Source: Chloroflexota bacterium
GTDB lineage: Bacteria; Chloroflexota; Anaerolineae; Anaerolineales; Villigracilaceae
Assembly: GCA_016234485.1 (NCBI GenBank)
Contig: JACRBL010000049.1
Location: forward strand, 17,095 to 81,094
Length of the DNA: 64,000 nucleotides
Direction of reading: 5' to 3'
A program made the position numbers and the translations under genes. Below are positions 9,194 through 19,927 of the stretch, piece by piece (the stretch's first letter is position 1; every line of letters begins with the position of its first letter). The notes under the pieces are model-generated. The model was not told where the DNA came from. It did not search any database and worked only from the letters and a program-made list of their open reading frames with translations.

Positions 9194-10168
9194 ATGAAGA
9201 CAAATTTGTTTCGTTCGTTTTTCTTCGTCGCGGCGGCCGCATTTCTCACGCTTGTCGCCGCGCAATCCACCCAGACCCGCGTCGCGGCGCAGGAATTGGT
9301 CTCCACCCCCACCCCCGAAGGAGGCGGGGGACCCGACTGCCGCGAATGTCACTGGGACATCTTCGTGGACTGGGAAGGGAGCAAACATGGGCAGGGGCTC
9401 TCTTGCGGACAATGCCACCTCGCTAACCAGGAGGGCGGCCACGCGCGGCTCGGCCACGGCGCGCAAGGCGGACCGCAGCAGTGCATGGGTTGTCACACCA
9501 CCGGTTACGATCCTGCCACCGACACGTGGAACGAGGACGACGTGCATTGCTCCGCCTGCCATTCCCCGATCGAAGCGGGACATCCAGAGAAACCGATGCC
9601 AATCAATCGTTCCGTGGAATTGTGCGGCAGGTGCCATATCCAGGCGCGTTTCGAGTGGGAGATTAGCAAGCACGGACAGGCCGGCGTGGCGTGCGTCAAT
9701 TGCCATAATCAGCATAAGACAACCTTGAAGTCCGGCGCAGATCACCTCTCCGAACAATGCGCCGTATGCCATGAGAATCGCGTCAAGGGTTTTTCGGAAT
9801 CAGTTCATGCAGAACAAGGCGTCTCGTGTGGGGATTGTCACCTCGCGAATCTTGAAGGGCCGGTCGGCGAAGGAAGCGCAAAACGCAATCACACCTTCGA
9901 AGTGGACGTGAAGACTTGTACCGCCTGCCATGCCAAGACCTTGCACAATGCTAAGCAGGCAGGCATCGCACAACCGGTCGGGCTGATCATGCCCCTGGAG
10001 CCTTCCGATGCCATGTCTTCGGCGGTTACAAACGAGGTAAGCGAAACCCCTCCCCGCCCCGGTTCCTTGAGTTCCGCTGCGCTTTCAGGAATCATTGGAA
10101 TCGGCATCGGCATGGCGGTCTTGCCCGTGGTGGGAAATTGGCGCAAACGCAGACAAGATAAGAAGTGA
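9194..10168 (+). CDS. Membrane-anchored multiheme c-type cytochrome, 9 CXXCH
   Basis: Signal peptide; CRECH, CGQCH, CMGCH, CSACH, CGRCH, CVNCH, CAVCH, CGDCH, CTACH; C-terminal TM followed by basic tail NWRKRRQDKK. Confidence 0.88.
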   Translation: MKTNLFRSFFFVAAAAFLTLVAAQSTQTRVAAQELVSTPTPEGGGGPDCRECHWDIFVDWEGSKHGQGLSCGQCHLANQEGGHARLGHGAQGGPQQCMGCHTTGYDPATDTWNEDDVHCSACHSPIEAGHPEKPMPINRSVELCGRCHIQARFEWEISKHGQAGVACVNCHNQHKTTLKSGADHLSEQCAVCHENRVKGFSESVHAEQGVSCGDCHLANLEGPVGEGSAKRNHTFEVDVKTCTACHAKTLHNAKQAGIAQPVGLIMPLEPSDAMSSAVTNEVSETPPRPGSLSSAALSGIIGIGIGMAVLPVVGNWRKRRQDKK

Positions 10169-10175
10169 GGCAATC

Positions 10176-10943
10176 GTGAACGAAAAAAAGCGGATCGGAC
10201 GCCGCGATTTCCTGAAAATCATCGGCGTGGGAATCGCGGCGGCCATCGGCCTGCGCGCGAAGGTCCAAGCCGACGCATCCAAAGGCCCAAAGGGCGAGCA
10301 TCAATGGGTGATGGTCGTTGACCAGGGTAAATGCGTTGGCTGCGGCTATTGCACGCTGGCGTGCCAGGCTCACAATGATGCCCCTCCGGAGATTCAATGG
10401 AACCGCGTCATCAAAGCCGGAAAACTGGGAGATCGCGAAATCTTCCTGGCAAGGCCCTGTATGCACTGCGGCCATGCGCCGTGCGTCAGCGTTTGCCCGG
10501 TCAAGGCCAGTTATTACCGCGACGATGGCATCGTGATGATGAACTACGACCGCTGCATCGGCTGCCGCTATTGCGAGGTTGCCTGTCCCTTTGGGGCGCG
10601 AGCCTTCAATTGGGAGGAATTCACGGGCGAGAATCCCGCCGTCCCGGAATGGGGCAAGCCAGAGGTCCCGCGGCGACCGCGCGGGGTGGTCGAGAAATGC
10701 TCATTCTGCTACCACCGAATTGACCGCGGCCTGGCGCAGGGACTCAAGCCGGGCGTGGATACGTTCGCATCCCCGGCCTGCGTGGTAGCCTGCCCTGTGG
10801 AAGCGCGGGTTTTCGGCGACTTGAACGATTCCGAATCGAACGTGAACGAGATATTGTCCACCCATACGCATTTGCGGCTGAGGGAAGGCCTCGGGACGAA
10901 CCCGAAGGTCTACTTCCTGCCCGCCCAAATTCAGGAAACATGA
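10176..10943 (+). CDS. 4Fe-4S ferredoxin subunit (DmsB/NrfC/HybA-like) with Tat-like signal
   Basis: GTG start; GRRDFLKIIGVG; CVGCGYCTLAC, CMHCGHAPCVSVCP, CIGCRYCEVACP, CSFCYHRI clusters. Confidence 0.88.
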   Translation: MNEKKRIGRRDFLKIIGVGIAAAIGLRAKVQADASKGPKGEHQWVMVVDQGKCVGCGYCTLACQAHNDAPPEIQWNRVIKAGKLGDREIFLARPCMHCGHAPCVSVCPVKASYYRDDGIVMMNYDRCIGCRYCEVACPFGARAFNWEEFTGENPAVPEWGKPEVPRRPRGVVEKCSFCYHRIDRGLAQGLKPGVDTFASPACVVACPVEARVFGDLNDSESNVNEILSTHTHLRLREGLGTNPKVYFLPAQIQET

Positions 10944-10970
10944 AAAAACAATTTCGAGGATGAGCCGCTT

Positions 10971-12257
10971 ATGAGAGCAAACCCAGGTAGTTTTCCTAGT
11001 CCTAGGCCCTTGTTGACGTTCGCTTGGTACGCCGGGCTTTCGCTGGTCACGCTGGCGGGAGTGGTTGCCGGTGTGATGGTCTTTGTGCGGGGCTTGGCGA
11101 TCACAAACCTGACGGACCTCGTCCCGTGGGGATTGTGGATCACGATGGACCTCTCGGCCATCGCCGTCAGCGCGGGCGCATTTTCGTTGTGCGCAGTTGT
11201 CCATTTGATCGGATTGAAGCAATACGAACCAATGGCGCGGACGGCCACTTTCATCGGCATCGTCGGCTACAGCATGGCCATGCTTTGCCTGCTCATGGAC
11301 GTGGGCCGTCCCGATCGTTTCTGGCACGGATTTGTTTTTTGGAATCCCCACTCCGTGTTGTGGGAAGTGACGATGTGTGTGGGGCTTTATTTCAGCGTTC
11401 TGATAGTGGAAAACATCCCGCTCATCGGCGAGATCGAATGGGTGCGCCGGGGATTTCCCGCGCTAGTTCAGCGCACAGAAAAAATTCACCATCTCGCGCC
11501 GGTGCTTGCCTTTCTGGGTCTTGCGTTCTCACTTCTGCATCAATCCTCGCTCGGCGCTACCTATGGCGTGCTACAAGCCCGCCCGGCCTGGTATCGGCCA
11601 TCACTTTCGATCTTATTCATCTACTCGGCTGTGCTGGGCGGAATCTCGCTGACTTTGTTTGCTTCAATGCTCTCTGCCCGCTTGACCTCCCGGGCCAGCG
11701 TGGACGACAATCTGGTCGAAAAACTCTCCCATTTCATTGGATGGGGGCTGGCCGGATACTTATACTTCCGTTTCTGGGACAACTTCTCGATGACCTACAA
11801 CTATCAGCCGGGACGCTCCGAAGCGCTCCACATCCTGACCAAGGGATCGCTGGCATTCAATTTCTGGATCGTCGAGATGCTGCTCGGATGCGTCGTACCG
11901 ATCTTCATCTTGCTGAAAGCGCACTGGCGCCGCAATCCGTCCCTGCGGATAACCGCGTTGGGATTGATCGCCCTCGGCGCCGTAATGTATCGCTGGGACA
12001 CCAACTTGGTCGGACAAATGATCGTCCTGACGTATCTCCCCCAGGAAATCGTAGCGCGTTACACAACGTACACGCCTTCGCTCGTGGAACTGGTCAGCGG
12101 CGCGGGCGTGCTTGCTTACGGATTGCTGGCGTTCACCATCGGTGTCCGCTTTTTGCGGGTGGTGGATAAACGCCTCAGGCAAGGTCATGACGAACATGTC
12201 GAACAGGCGATAACGATCCCGTCAACCGCCCTTTCGGTGGCGGAGACTGTTGAGTAG
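10971..12257 (+). CDS. NrfD/PsrC-family integral membrane quinone-interacting subunit
   Basis: 428 aa polytopic protein directly after the 4Fe-4S subunit; DLVPWGLWITMDLSAIAVSAGAF and LMDVGRPDRFWH segments. Confidence 0.85.
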   Translation: MRANPGSFPSPRPLLTFAWYAGLSLVTLAGVVAGVMVFVRGLAITNLTDLVPWGLWITMDLSAIAVSAGAFSLCAVVHLIGLKQYEPMARTATFIGIVGYSMAMLCLLMDVGRPDRFWHGFVFWNPHSVLWEVTMCVGLYFSVLIVENIPLIGEIEWVRRGFPALVQRTEKIHHLAPVLAFLGLAFSLLHQSSLGATYGVLQARPAWYRPSLSILFIYSAVLGGISLTLFASMLSARLTSRASVDDNLVEKLSHFIGWGLAGYLYFRFWDNFSMTYNYQPGRSEALHILTKGSLAFNFWIVEMLLGCVVPIFILLKAHWRRNPSLRITALGLIALGAVMYRWDTNLVGQMIVLTYLPQEIVARYTTYTPSLVELVSGAGVLAYGLLAFTIGVRFLRVVDKRLRQGHDEHVEQAITIPSTALSVAETVE

Positions 12258-12945
12258 TCCGCCTATGGAATTGATCCGACTCATGCTTGTGGACGATCAT
12301 GAACTCGTCCGAACAGGCTTGAAATCTTTTCTGGAGTTGCATGATCGCTTCAAAGTGATCGGTGAAGCGGCCAATGGCTTGGACGCCGTCGCTCTCGCGC
12401 TGGAGATGCGCCCAGATATTATTCTCATGGATGTCGCCATGCCTATCTTGGGCGGGTTGGAGACCATGCGCATTTTAAAGTCGCGTTGGCGGGAAGCGGC
12501 TGTGCTGGCATTGGCGGAACAGGAGGACAAATATTACTGCATGGAGTTGTTTGCCGCGGGAGCCTCGGGGTACCTCACTAAACATTCCACGTCGGATGAA
12601 CTGGTGTGGGCAATTCATTCGATCATGGAAAGGCAAATATATCTTCAACCGGCGTTGGCGCGTTGGCTGTTGGATGATTACCAGTTGTTAAGCGAACAAC
12701 GGCGCGAGGATCCTCCCAAACTTGAAAGTTTGATGGTGGAATTGGAAATCTTGAGCCTACGGGAGCGCACTGTCCTGAAGCTTGTGGCAGACGGGTTGAC
12801 CAATCGGCAAATTGGACAGAGTCTGGGGCTCAGCCCAAAAACGATCGCGCGCCATCGCGAACGAATTATGGGCAAATTGAAGATACACTCACGCACAGAA
12901 CTGGTTCGATTCGCCATAAGAACAGGAGTCGTGAGTTTGACATAA
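12250..12945 (+). CDS. NarL/LuxR-family response regulator
   Basis: Receiver domain (MLVDDHELVRTGL, ILMDVAMP) plus LuxR HTH (LSLRERTVLKLVADGLTNRQIGQSLGLSPKTIARH). Confidence 0.9.
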   Translation: MSSPPMELIRLMLVDDHELVRTGLKSFLELHDRFKVIGEAANGLDAVALALEMRPDIILMDVAMPILGGLETMRILKSRWREAAVLALAEQEDKYYCMELFAAGASGYLTKHSTSDELVWAIHSIMERQIYLQPALARWLLDDYQLLSEQRREDPPKLESLMVELEILSLRERTVLKLVADGLTNRQIGQSLGLSPKTIARHRERIMGKLKIHSRTELVRFAIRTGVVSLT

Positions 12946-13032
12946 GCGGTATCTGGCCTCGCAGGTTGGATCGGAATTGAGACTTGCAACTATTAATACC
13001 CCTCACCTCTCATCGTTCACAGAAACCATGTC

Positions 13033-13526
13033 CGATTGTGTTTACCCCTGTTTCATGTGGCAATTTCGGTAATACGCAAAAAAACTGTACGTGTGCGCCT
13101 GCTGTCCTTACCAAGTACCAGAAGCGCATCTCTGGCCCTATTCTCGATCGTAACGATATCCACATCGAATTTCCTAGCCTGGATTACGAAATGTTGAGTA
13201 GTGACCGACTCGGAGAATCGTCAGCGGAGATTCGGCAGAGGGTGGAGAATGCACGCCAAGTCCAGCGCGAACGATTTGTAGAGTCGTCCTCCATCGCCTG
13301 CAATGCAGACATGCGCATCGCGGGGATCCGCAAGTCTTACAAACTGGATAAAACCAGCCAATCGCCCATGCGCTCGGCCATGAACCAGATAAATCTATCG
13401 GCGCGGGCGTATCATCGTTTGTTGAAACTGGCGCGTATGATTGCAGATCTGGCGGAGAGCAACTCGATCCAGAAAGTACATATCGCCGAGACGCTGCAAT
13501 ATAGGCCAAAGATCATGCTGGGGTAA
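13033..13526 (+). pseudogene. comM/YifB (Mg-chelatase-like ATPase) 3' fragment, copy 1
   Basis: CTCAPAVLTKYQKRISGPILDRNDIHIEF...SSDRLGESSAEIRQRVENARQVQRERF; ComM C-terminal half only; N-terminal Walker region absent. Confidence 0.8.
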
Positions 13527-13599
13527 TTCAATCTATATTGAAAGAATCGCGCCAATAATTTTCAAAAATCGGGTAATATAATGTTGTCGGCACACCTCT

Positions 13600-15843
13600 A
13601 TGCTTGAGGTATTGATGACCTCACCTCTTATCGCAACCAAACTTTACATTCCAAAGCCCCGCCAGGGACTGATTTCCCGGCTTGCTTTGCTCGATCGTTT
13701 AAGCGAAGGTCTTGCAGGAAGGCTCACTTTAATTTCCGCTTCTTCGGGGTATGGTAAAACGACCCTGATGGCAGAGTGGTGTGCAGAACGGGGACAGAAT
13801 TACCCTATGGCCTGTGTCTCACTGGATGAAGGGGATAACGATCCAGTCCGTTTCCTGTCTTACTTGATCGCCGCTTTTCAAAATGTTCAGGAGGGACTCG
13901 GTCAAGATGTCATTGCGATTTTACAAGGATCGCAAAATCCGCTCGACGCAGCGATCTTGGGGTTGTTGATCAATGAACTTTCCGCTGTTCCAAATGACTT
14001 TGTCCTTGCATTGGAGGACTACCATGTCATTGAGACGCGTGAAATCCACCAGATGATGATATTTATACTTGAACACCTGCCTCCCAACATGCATCTGGTG
14101 ATTTTGACACGAGCAGATCCGCCTTTCCCACTGGCACGGTTACGGGCGCGCGGCGAGTTATCCGAAATTCGCGCAAAGGATTTGCGATTTTCCCTGGACG
14201 ACACGACCGCATATTTGCAAGACATGGTGGGATTGAACTTGTCGGAGGAGAACGTTCAGAAATTGTTGGATCGTACCGAAGGCTGGATCACTGGATTGCA
14301 ATTGGCGGCGCTTTCCATTCAGGGTCAGGAGAATCCATCTGAATCGATCTCCGCTTTTGGCAGTGGTCAGGGATACATTGTGGATTATCTCATCGAAGAA
14401 GTTCTCAATCGTCAAACCGAGTCGCTAAAGTTGTTTCTTCTGAAAACTTCCATTTTGAACAGGTTGAATGGATCATTATGTGACGCGCTTACGGGGCAAA
14501 ACGACGGAGAATCTACACTGGAACACCTCGATAAGGCCAATTTGTTTGTCTCTCCGTTAGGGGGTGAATATCGCTGGTATCGCTACCACCATCTTTTTGC
14601 GGATGTGATCTTCAACCGATTGCAGCGCCTATACCCTGAGCGAATTCCTGATTTGCACCTTCGAGCTGCAAAATGGTTTGAGCAGCATAACCACTATCAC
14701 GAGGCAATTGAACATGCGCTTTCTGCCGATGAATTTCAATACGCCGCTGATCTACTGCAAAGCGACGCGTTGGATTTCCTTGCAACAGGGAATATCTCCA
14801 CCCTTCTGGCTTGGTTTAAGAGACTCCCTGATGATGCTATCAAAGAACACCCGCGTTTGAGCGTTCATTGCGCTTGGGCTTTAATGCTGGCTGGCAGGCT
14901 GGACAATATTGAGAAATTTATATCATCGGCTGAAGATGTAGCGAGAGCCCGTAATGAGTTGGACAGGCTTCAGGGGGATATTGCGGCAGTGCGTGCGTAC
15001 GCCGCATCGAGGCAAGGCAATATGGAGCGGGCCAGGGATCAAGCCCATAAGGCGCTCGAATGGCTTGCCGAAGATAACCTCACAGTCCGTTCTGTCATGT
15101 CCTTCATCCTCGGTGGGATTTATTACATGCGACAGGATTTTCCAAATGCATTTGCAGCCATGGAAGAAGCCAGCCGGGTCGGAGAACTCGCGGGAAACAT
15201 CAATGTCGCGGTCTCTGCGTTAAGTGCAATGGGAAGTGTCCTAGTCGAACAGGGCAATTTTGACGAAGCAAAAAGATCTTTTGAAAGAGCGCTAAAGTTG
15301 AGTACAGGCCGCAGGGGGCAACCCCTGCCTATTGCATCGAGTACCTATGCAGGATTAGCGAGGCTTCATTTGGCTCGGAAGGACTTACAAAGCGCCCGTC
15401 ACTTTGCACAAACCGGCATCGCTTTGGGAGAACAATGGGAAAATGCTGATAGTCAGGTGGGAAGTTATCTCGCATTGGCCCAAGCAGAACACCTGGATGG
15501 AAATATTGCAGAGGCACAATCAGCCTTGGATCAGGCAAAACGATTGGCGGCAACTCATAACCTTTGGGCAGGCGTCGAAAACGATATCGCTAATTGCGAA
15601 GCTATACTTAAAACAAAGCCAGCCAGCGGCGCTGCCAAGACTTCCTTGCTAGACCCGCTCAGCGGGCGGGAAGTGGAAGTTCTGCGGCTATTTGCCGAGG
15701 GATTTTCCAATCAGGAAATCGCCGAAAAATTGATCATCAGTTTGGGGACGGTGAAAGCGCACTCATCCAACATCTACCGTAAACTGGATGTGCGTAATCG
15801 CGCGCAGGCCGTCATTGCCGCCCGTGAGATGGATTTGCTTTAA
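13600..15843 (+). CDS. MalT-like ATP-dependent LuxR-family regulator
   Basis: 747 aa; [15 protein letters not shown], Walker [14 protein letters not shown]-like middle, C-terminal LuxR HTH ([35 protein letters not shown]). Confidence 0.9.
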   Translation: MLEVLMTSPLIATKLYIPKPRQGLISRLALLDRLSEGLAGRLTLISASSGYGKTTLMAEWCAERGQNYPMACVSLDEGDNDPVRFLSYLIAAFQNVQEGLGQDVIAILQGSQNPLDAAILGLLINELSAVPNDFVLALEDYHVIETREIHQMMIFILEHLPPNMHLVILTRADPPFPLARLRARGELSEIRAKDLRFSLDDTTAYLQDMVGLNLSEENVQKLLDRTEGWITGLQLAALSIQGQENPSESISAFGSGQGYIVDYLIEEVLNRQTESLKLFLLKTSILNRLNGSLCDALTGQNDGESTLEHLDKANLFVSPLGGEYRWYRYHHLFADVIFNRLQRLYPERIPDLHLRAAKWFEQHNHYHEAIEHALSADEFQYAADLLQSDALDFLATGNISTLLAWFKRLPDDAIKEHPRLSVHCAWALMLAGRLDNIEKFISSAEDVARARNELDRLQGDIAAVRAYAASRQGNMERARDQAHKALEWLAEDNLTVRSVMSFILGGIYYMRQDFPNAFAAMEEASRVGELAGNINVAVSALSAMGSVLVEQGNFDEAKRSFERALKLSTGRRGQPLPIASSTYAGLARLHLARKDLQSARHFAQTGIALGEQWENADSQVGSYLALAQAEHLDGNIAEAQSALDQAKRLAATHNLWAGVENDIANCEAILKTKPASGAAKTSLLDPLSGREVEVLRLFAEGFSNQEIAEKLIISLGTVKAHSSNIYRKLDVRNRAQAVIAAREMDLL

Positions 15844-16025
15844 ACTTCCATGTGAGATATGCCAATTGGCAACCCGCGGTCGTTTTCCAACCTTAGTTAC
15901 AGGGAACGGAGAGCAATATCAAACAAAAGTTTCTTTGGACGGAATTTGGTGTTATAAACGGGAAAAGTAGTGTCGGAGCGCCCGATCATAGAAAGAACCG
16001 CCTTGTCATTACCTGGAACTTCATT

Positions 16026-16670
16026 ATGACTCACAGTAAAACTGATGAAAGCCGGATTCGGGTGATCCTCGTTGACGATCATATTCAAGTCCACAAGGTT
16101 GTTGAAATACTCCTTCGATCAACTCCTGATATTGAATTGGTTGCCACGGGAGCAAATGGCAGGGAGGCGCTTTGTCTTTGTGAGCAATTCCAACCCGACA
16201 TTGTGTTGATGGACGTTATGATGCCCGTAATGGATGGAATAAAGGCAACAAAGGAATTGTTTGAACGCTTTCCTGAAATCAAGGTTTTGGTGCTGTCCAG
16301 TTTTCATGATCATGAAAGCGTATATGCTATGCTTCGCAATGGCGCTGTGGGATATCTTACCAAGAGTTCCTTATCGAAAGACCTGGCGGCTACCATCCGG
16401 GACACGTTTCATGGAAAGATGGTTTTTTCGAGCGAAGTCGGAGTCCACCTTGTAACGCCACCCCAACCAGCCGTGAATTTTCACCTGACGGACCGTGAAC
16501 TGCAGGTGTTGGTTTTAATGGCGGAAGGCTTGAATATGCCGGAAATTGCGGCTAAACTGATTGTCAGCCCGACTACCGTCAAATTCCACATGGAAAACAT
16601 TTGTAAAAAACTGGGGATTCGCACACGATCCGAGGCATTGGTGATCGCGGCAAAGAATAACCTGGTGTAA
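16026..16670 (+). CDS. NarL/LuxR-family response regulator
   Basis: Receiver VILVDDHIQVHKVVEILL / IVLMDVMMP plus LuxR HTH LTDRELQVLVLMAEGLNMPEIAAKL. Confidence 0.9.
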   Translation: MTHSKTDESRIRVILVDDHIQVHKVVEILLRSTPDIELVATGANGREALCLCEQFQPDIVLMDVMMPVMDGIKATKELFERFPEIKVLVLSSFHDHESVYAMLRNGAVGYLTKSSLSKDLAATIRDTFHGKMVFSSEVGVHLVTPPQPAVNFHLTDRELQVLVLMAEGLNMPEIAAKLIVSPTTVKFHMENICKKLGIRTRSEALVIAAKNNLV

Positions 16671-16694
16671 GACAAGCAAACTTTGCGGTTTTGT

Positions 16695-16726
16695 AAGAGC
16701 CTATCCAATTGGATAGGCTCTTTTTT
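16695..16726 (+). terminator. Rho-independent terminator
   Basis: AAGAGCCTATCC-AATT-GGATAGGCTCTTTTTT. Confidence 0.88.
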
Positions 16727-16857
16727 GAAAATACTCTCGCTTTTGAGAGTAGATAAATTGGCGGGAACTTCCTATAATATAGCAAAATGAAAAGCAAACA
16801 AACCAGGTCGAATACCCTACAGAAAATCCCTGTCAGAAGAAATATAAAACTTGTATC

Positions 16858-16920
16858 ACTTACTGGTTTTTGTGAAAAGAAAGTCTCATTTTTAGCCCAA
16901 AATACGAGAGAAAATGAGCA
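16858..16920. repeat. Dispersed ~60 bp AT-rich repeat, copy 1
   Basis: TTACTGGTTTTTGTGAAAAGAAAGTCTCATTTTTAGCCCAAAATACGAGAGAAAATGA resembles 38137-38200. Confidence 0.5.
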
Positions 16921-17013
16921 AATTTTGTGACTTACATTATGCAAAAATCAGTAGATGTCGAGCAGCATCAATAGGTGTGGGATTGTAGTTGTGAATTTGT
17001 CGAAGGAGAGACG

Positions 17014-18855
17014 ATGAATAAGTTTTTTGAAAAACAAACCATTGAAGAGCAAAAAGCCAGAAAAACCATCATGGAAGTGGCGTATCTCAGCTTGTCCGCT
17101 TTCTTGTTCCTTACAATGATCCTGGCGGGGCTTCCAAATTCCTTTGCCACCACAGCCGAACGAGTTGGCTATCTTATTCAGGGTTTTATTGCATTGGTAT
17201 CTTTAATTTGTTATGTGCTTTCCAGGTTAGGCAACCCCACGATCGGCGCTTATTTCATTCCATCCGGTTTGTTGTTGATGGCCGTTTATTTTATTTATCA
17301 TTCAGGAATTGGCACCCCCAATGATCTGTTCTTCATTACGATTATAGTGATTGCCAGCATTACGGTCGGAATTCGCGGCACGGCATTGTTTACCGCGCTT
17401 TCAATCGTTGCCGTGGTCGGCCTCTACTTCGCTCAACGGAACGGGCTATTGCTGATAAAAACCGAAATTTCTTTTCTGATGATTGTGATTATTCTTGCCC
17501 ATGTTCTGGGGAACTCATTCATCCTCATTTTTCTCATTCGCACCTTTAATAAGAACCTGTATCGCGCGCAGGAAGCAAATCAGGAATTGCGGCAACTCCA
17601 GGCTAGCCTGGAACAGCGCGTAGCGGATCGCACTCGTGATCTAGGCATTGCCTCGGATGTTTCGCGGCAGATCACGCGCGTGCTGGATTTGGATATTCTC
17701 CTGCCAGAATTGGTGGAGAGAACGCGGCAGGGATTCAATTTATACTCCGTTTCTTTGTTTCTATACGATCAGCAGAAAGAAGAACTTTTGCTGGTGGCCG
17801 GCACCGGCCGGGAAGGCGCTCGGATGAAGTCGGAAGCGAAATCTTTTCACATTAGCGCCCGCCCGAGCCTTGTGGCGCAGGCGGCGCGCGAACGCTCGAA
17901 TGTGGTCATCAACGATGTGGAGAAGTCGGACTCGTACTTCCATAATCCGCACCTGCCCGAGACGAAATCTGAGGCGGTCTTTTCGATGCTGGTGGGCGAG
18001 CGCCTGGTTGGAACGCTCGACTTGCAGTCAAAGGAAAAGAACTTTTTCGGCGGAGAGGAAATTCAAATCTTCGTCACCCTTGCGGAACAGATCGCCATCG
18101 CGGTGCGCAATGCGGATCTGTACGGATTACAAACAAAGGCGGCCGAGGAATTGCGCCGTTCCGATTTGATGAAGAGCCAGTTCCTTTCGAGCATGAGCCA
18201 TGAGTTGCGCACGCCCTTGAATGCGATCATCAACTTTACAGAACTAGTGGCCTTGGGCATGGTAGGCCCAGTTAACGAAGAGCAAAAGGAATTACTGGAT
18301 AACTCGCTGAAGAGCTCGTTGCATCTCCTGCATTTGATCAACGATGTGCTGGACATCAGCAAGATCCAGGCGGGCAAGCTGACGTTGTTCATTGAACAGG
18401 ATGTGGATTTGTACGCCGAACTGAAAACCGTGACGGAGATGGTGCTACCGATGTTCAGGGATAAGCCGGTGGAATTGGTTCAGGACATTGACGATCACCT
18501 GCCGGTGATCACAGGCGACAAACGCCGTATCCGCCAGGTGTTATTGAACCTGTTGTCGAACGCCATCAAATTCACCGATAAAGGCACGGTAACGATGAGC
18601 GCCAAACTCCAGGATGATGAGATTGTGTTTGCCGTGATTGACACCGGGCTGGGAATTTCGCCGGAAGCACAGTCGGTGATCTTCGAGCCATTCGTGCAGA
18701 CCGTAGATGGGATCAAAATGGAGCAGGGTACCGGGTTGGGTTTGCCAATCTCCCGCAGTCTTGTGAAGGCGCATGGCGGGGAATTGTGGATGGAGAGCCA
18801 GCGTGGCGATGGCTCTGCCTTCTATTTCACCCTGCCGGCCAATCGAAAATCATGA
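17014..18855 (+). CDS. Membrane sensor histidine kinase with GAF domain
   Basis: N-terminal TM helices, coiled coil (LRQLQASLEQRVADRTRDL), GAF-like region, HisKA (FLSSMSHELRTPLNAI), HATPase (GTGLGLPISRSLVKAHGG). Confidence 0.92.
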   Translation: MNKFFEKQTIEEQKARKTIMEVAYLSLSAFLFLTMILAGLPNSFATTAERVGYLIQGFIALVSLICYVLSRLGNPTIGAYFIPSGLLLMAVYFIYHSGIGTPNDLFFITIIVIASITVGIRGTALFTALSIVAVVGLYFAQRNGLLLIKTEISFLMIVIILAHVLGNSFILIFLIRTFNKNLYRAQEANQELRQLQASLEQRVADRTRDLGIASDVSRQITRVLDLDILLPELVERTRQGFNLYSVSLFLYDQQKEELLLVAGTGREGARMKSEAKSFHISARPSLVAQAARERSNVVINDVEKSDSYFHNPHLPETKSEAVFSMLVGERLVGTLDLQSKEKNFFGGEEIQIFVTLAEQIAIAVRNADLYGLQTKAAEELRRSDLMKSQFLSSMSHELRTPLNAIINFTELVALGMVGPVNEEQKELLDNSLKSSLHLLHLINDVLDISKIQAGKLTLFIEQDVDLYAELKTVTEMVLPMFRDKPVELVQDIDDHLPVITGDKRRIRQVLLNLLSNAIKFTDKGTVTMSAKLQDDEIVFAVIDTGLGISPEAQSVIFEPFVQTVDGIKMEQGTGLGLPISRSLVKAHGGELWMESQRGDGSAFYFTLPANRKS

Positions 18856-18872
18856 AAATAGGAGATTCAAAT

Positions 18873-19292
18873 ATGGAAAAGAAATCAATCCAACAAGCCT
18901 CTTTCCTGTACGTTGAAGACGACGCATCCAACCGCCAGGTGATGCAACTGCTCATGCAGAAAGTCATGCGTGCGCAAGCGCTAATCATCTTTGAAGACAG
19001 CGTTGATTTTATGACGAGGGTCAAAGCATTGTCCCCGCGCCCGGATGTCGCCCTGCTAGATATCCACGTTCGCCCTCATAATGGATTTGAGATGCTCGAC
19101 ATGCTACGCGCAGACCCGCAGTTTCACCATATTACAGTCATTGCCTTGACTGCCAGTGTGACGAATGAGGAAGTGGAACAACTGCGTTCGAGTGGTTTTG
19201 ACGGCGCAATCGGCAAGCCCCTTCGAGCATCCATCTTCCCTGGTTTGTTGGAGCGGATATTAAAAGGTGAATCCGTTTGGTATGTTTCATGA
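18873..19292 (+). CDS. Stand-alone response-regulator receiver protein
   Basis: YVEDDASNRQVMQLL...VALLDIHVRPHNGFEML...VIALTASVT; AGGAG upstream. Confidence 0.85.
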   Translation: MEKKSIQQASFLYVEDDASNRQVMQLLMQKVMRAQALIIFEDSVDFMTRVKALSPRPDVALLDIHVRPHNGFEMLDMLRADPQFHHITVIALTASVTNEEVEQLRSSGFDGAIGKPLRASIFPGLLERILKGESVWYVS

Positions 19293-19337
19293 ACCGGTCA
19301 AAAGGATTTTGCAACCCTCGCAAAGAAGGAGTCTCGT

Positions 19338-19763
19338 ATGTCGAACATATTGGAAGGAAAACGGATTTTTATAATCGAAGATGATGTTCTAAACCTGGCA
19401 ATATTCAGCGCCTGCTTACGCAAGAGCGGCGCAATCATAGTGGAGGATGTTTTTGGCTATGGCTTTGCTCACGGCGTTGCCGCCCACATAAGCGAACGCC
19501 TGCCGGTTGACCTTATTGTGCTCGACATCATGTTGCGCAGAGGGTTGAACGGGTATGATGTTTACAATGAAATCCGAAAAACCCCTCAGATGGCGGATAT
19601 TCCAATTGTTGTGGTTACGTCCCTGGATTCTGAAACTGAAATTCCGAAGGCAAAAGCCAGGGGACTGAATGGCTTTATCAGCAAACCCATCAACGCCTCG
19701 GAATTTCCCGGACAATTGGCCTCGATCATTAGCGGTAAAAGCGTTTGGATTAACAGCCGATAG
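19338..19763 (+). CDS. Stand-alone response-regulator receiver protein
   Basis: IFIIEDDVLNLAIFSACLR...LIVLDIMLRRGLNGYDVY...VVTSLDSE; AAGGAG upstream. Confidence 0.85.
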   Translation: MSNILEGKRIFIIEDDVLNLAIFSACLRKSGAIIVEDVFGYGFAHGVAAHISERLPVDLIVLDIMLRRGLNGYDVYNEIRKTPQMADIPIVVVTSLDSETEIPKAKARGLNGFISKPINASEFPGQLASIISGKSVWINSR

Positions 19764-19798
19764 CGTTTAGCAATGGCCCTGGCGTCTCTCTGCTTCAA

Positions 19799-19831
19799 AA
19801 TAAACCTTGAAATAAACTTTTGCCCGATGTC
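19799..19831 (+). promoter_or_regulatory. Shared upstream motif, copy A
   Basis: AATAAACCTTGAAATAAACTTTTGCCCGATGTC; near-identical at 20597 and 28912. Confidence 0.65.
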
Positions 19832-19927
19832 AAAGAAGGCAAGTTGGGCTATATAGCATTCACTGCCGATGGATAATGGCTAGCCTTATCTCATATAAAA
19901 TTTGTTTGATATTTTTGAGGAAACAAA

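Noticed and set aside
11024-12169. 381 aa + ORF in another frame of the NrfD gene
   Set aside because: The overlapping NrfD-like frame has clear TM and family signals; this one is Arg/Gly-rich shadow translation.
12984-13526. Functional ComM/competence gene
   Set aside because: Only the C-terminal part is present, without the Walker ATPase region, and the same fragment recurs twice more.
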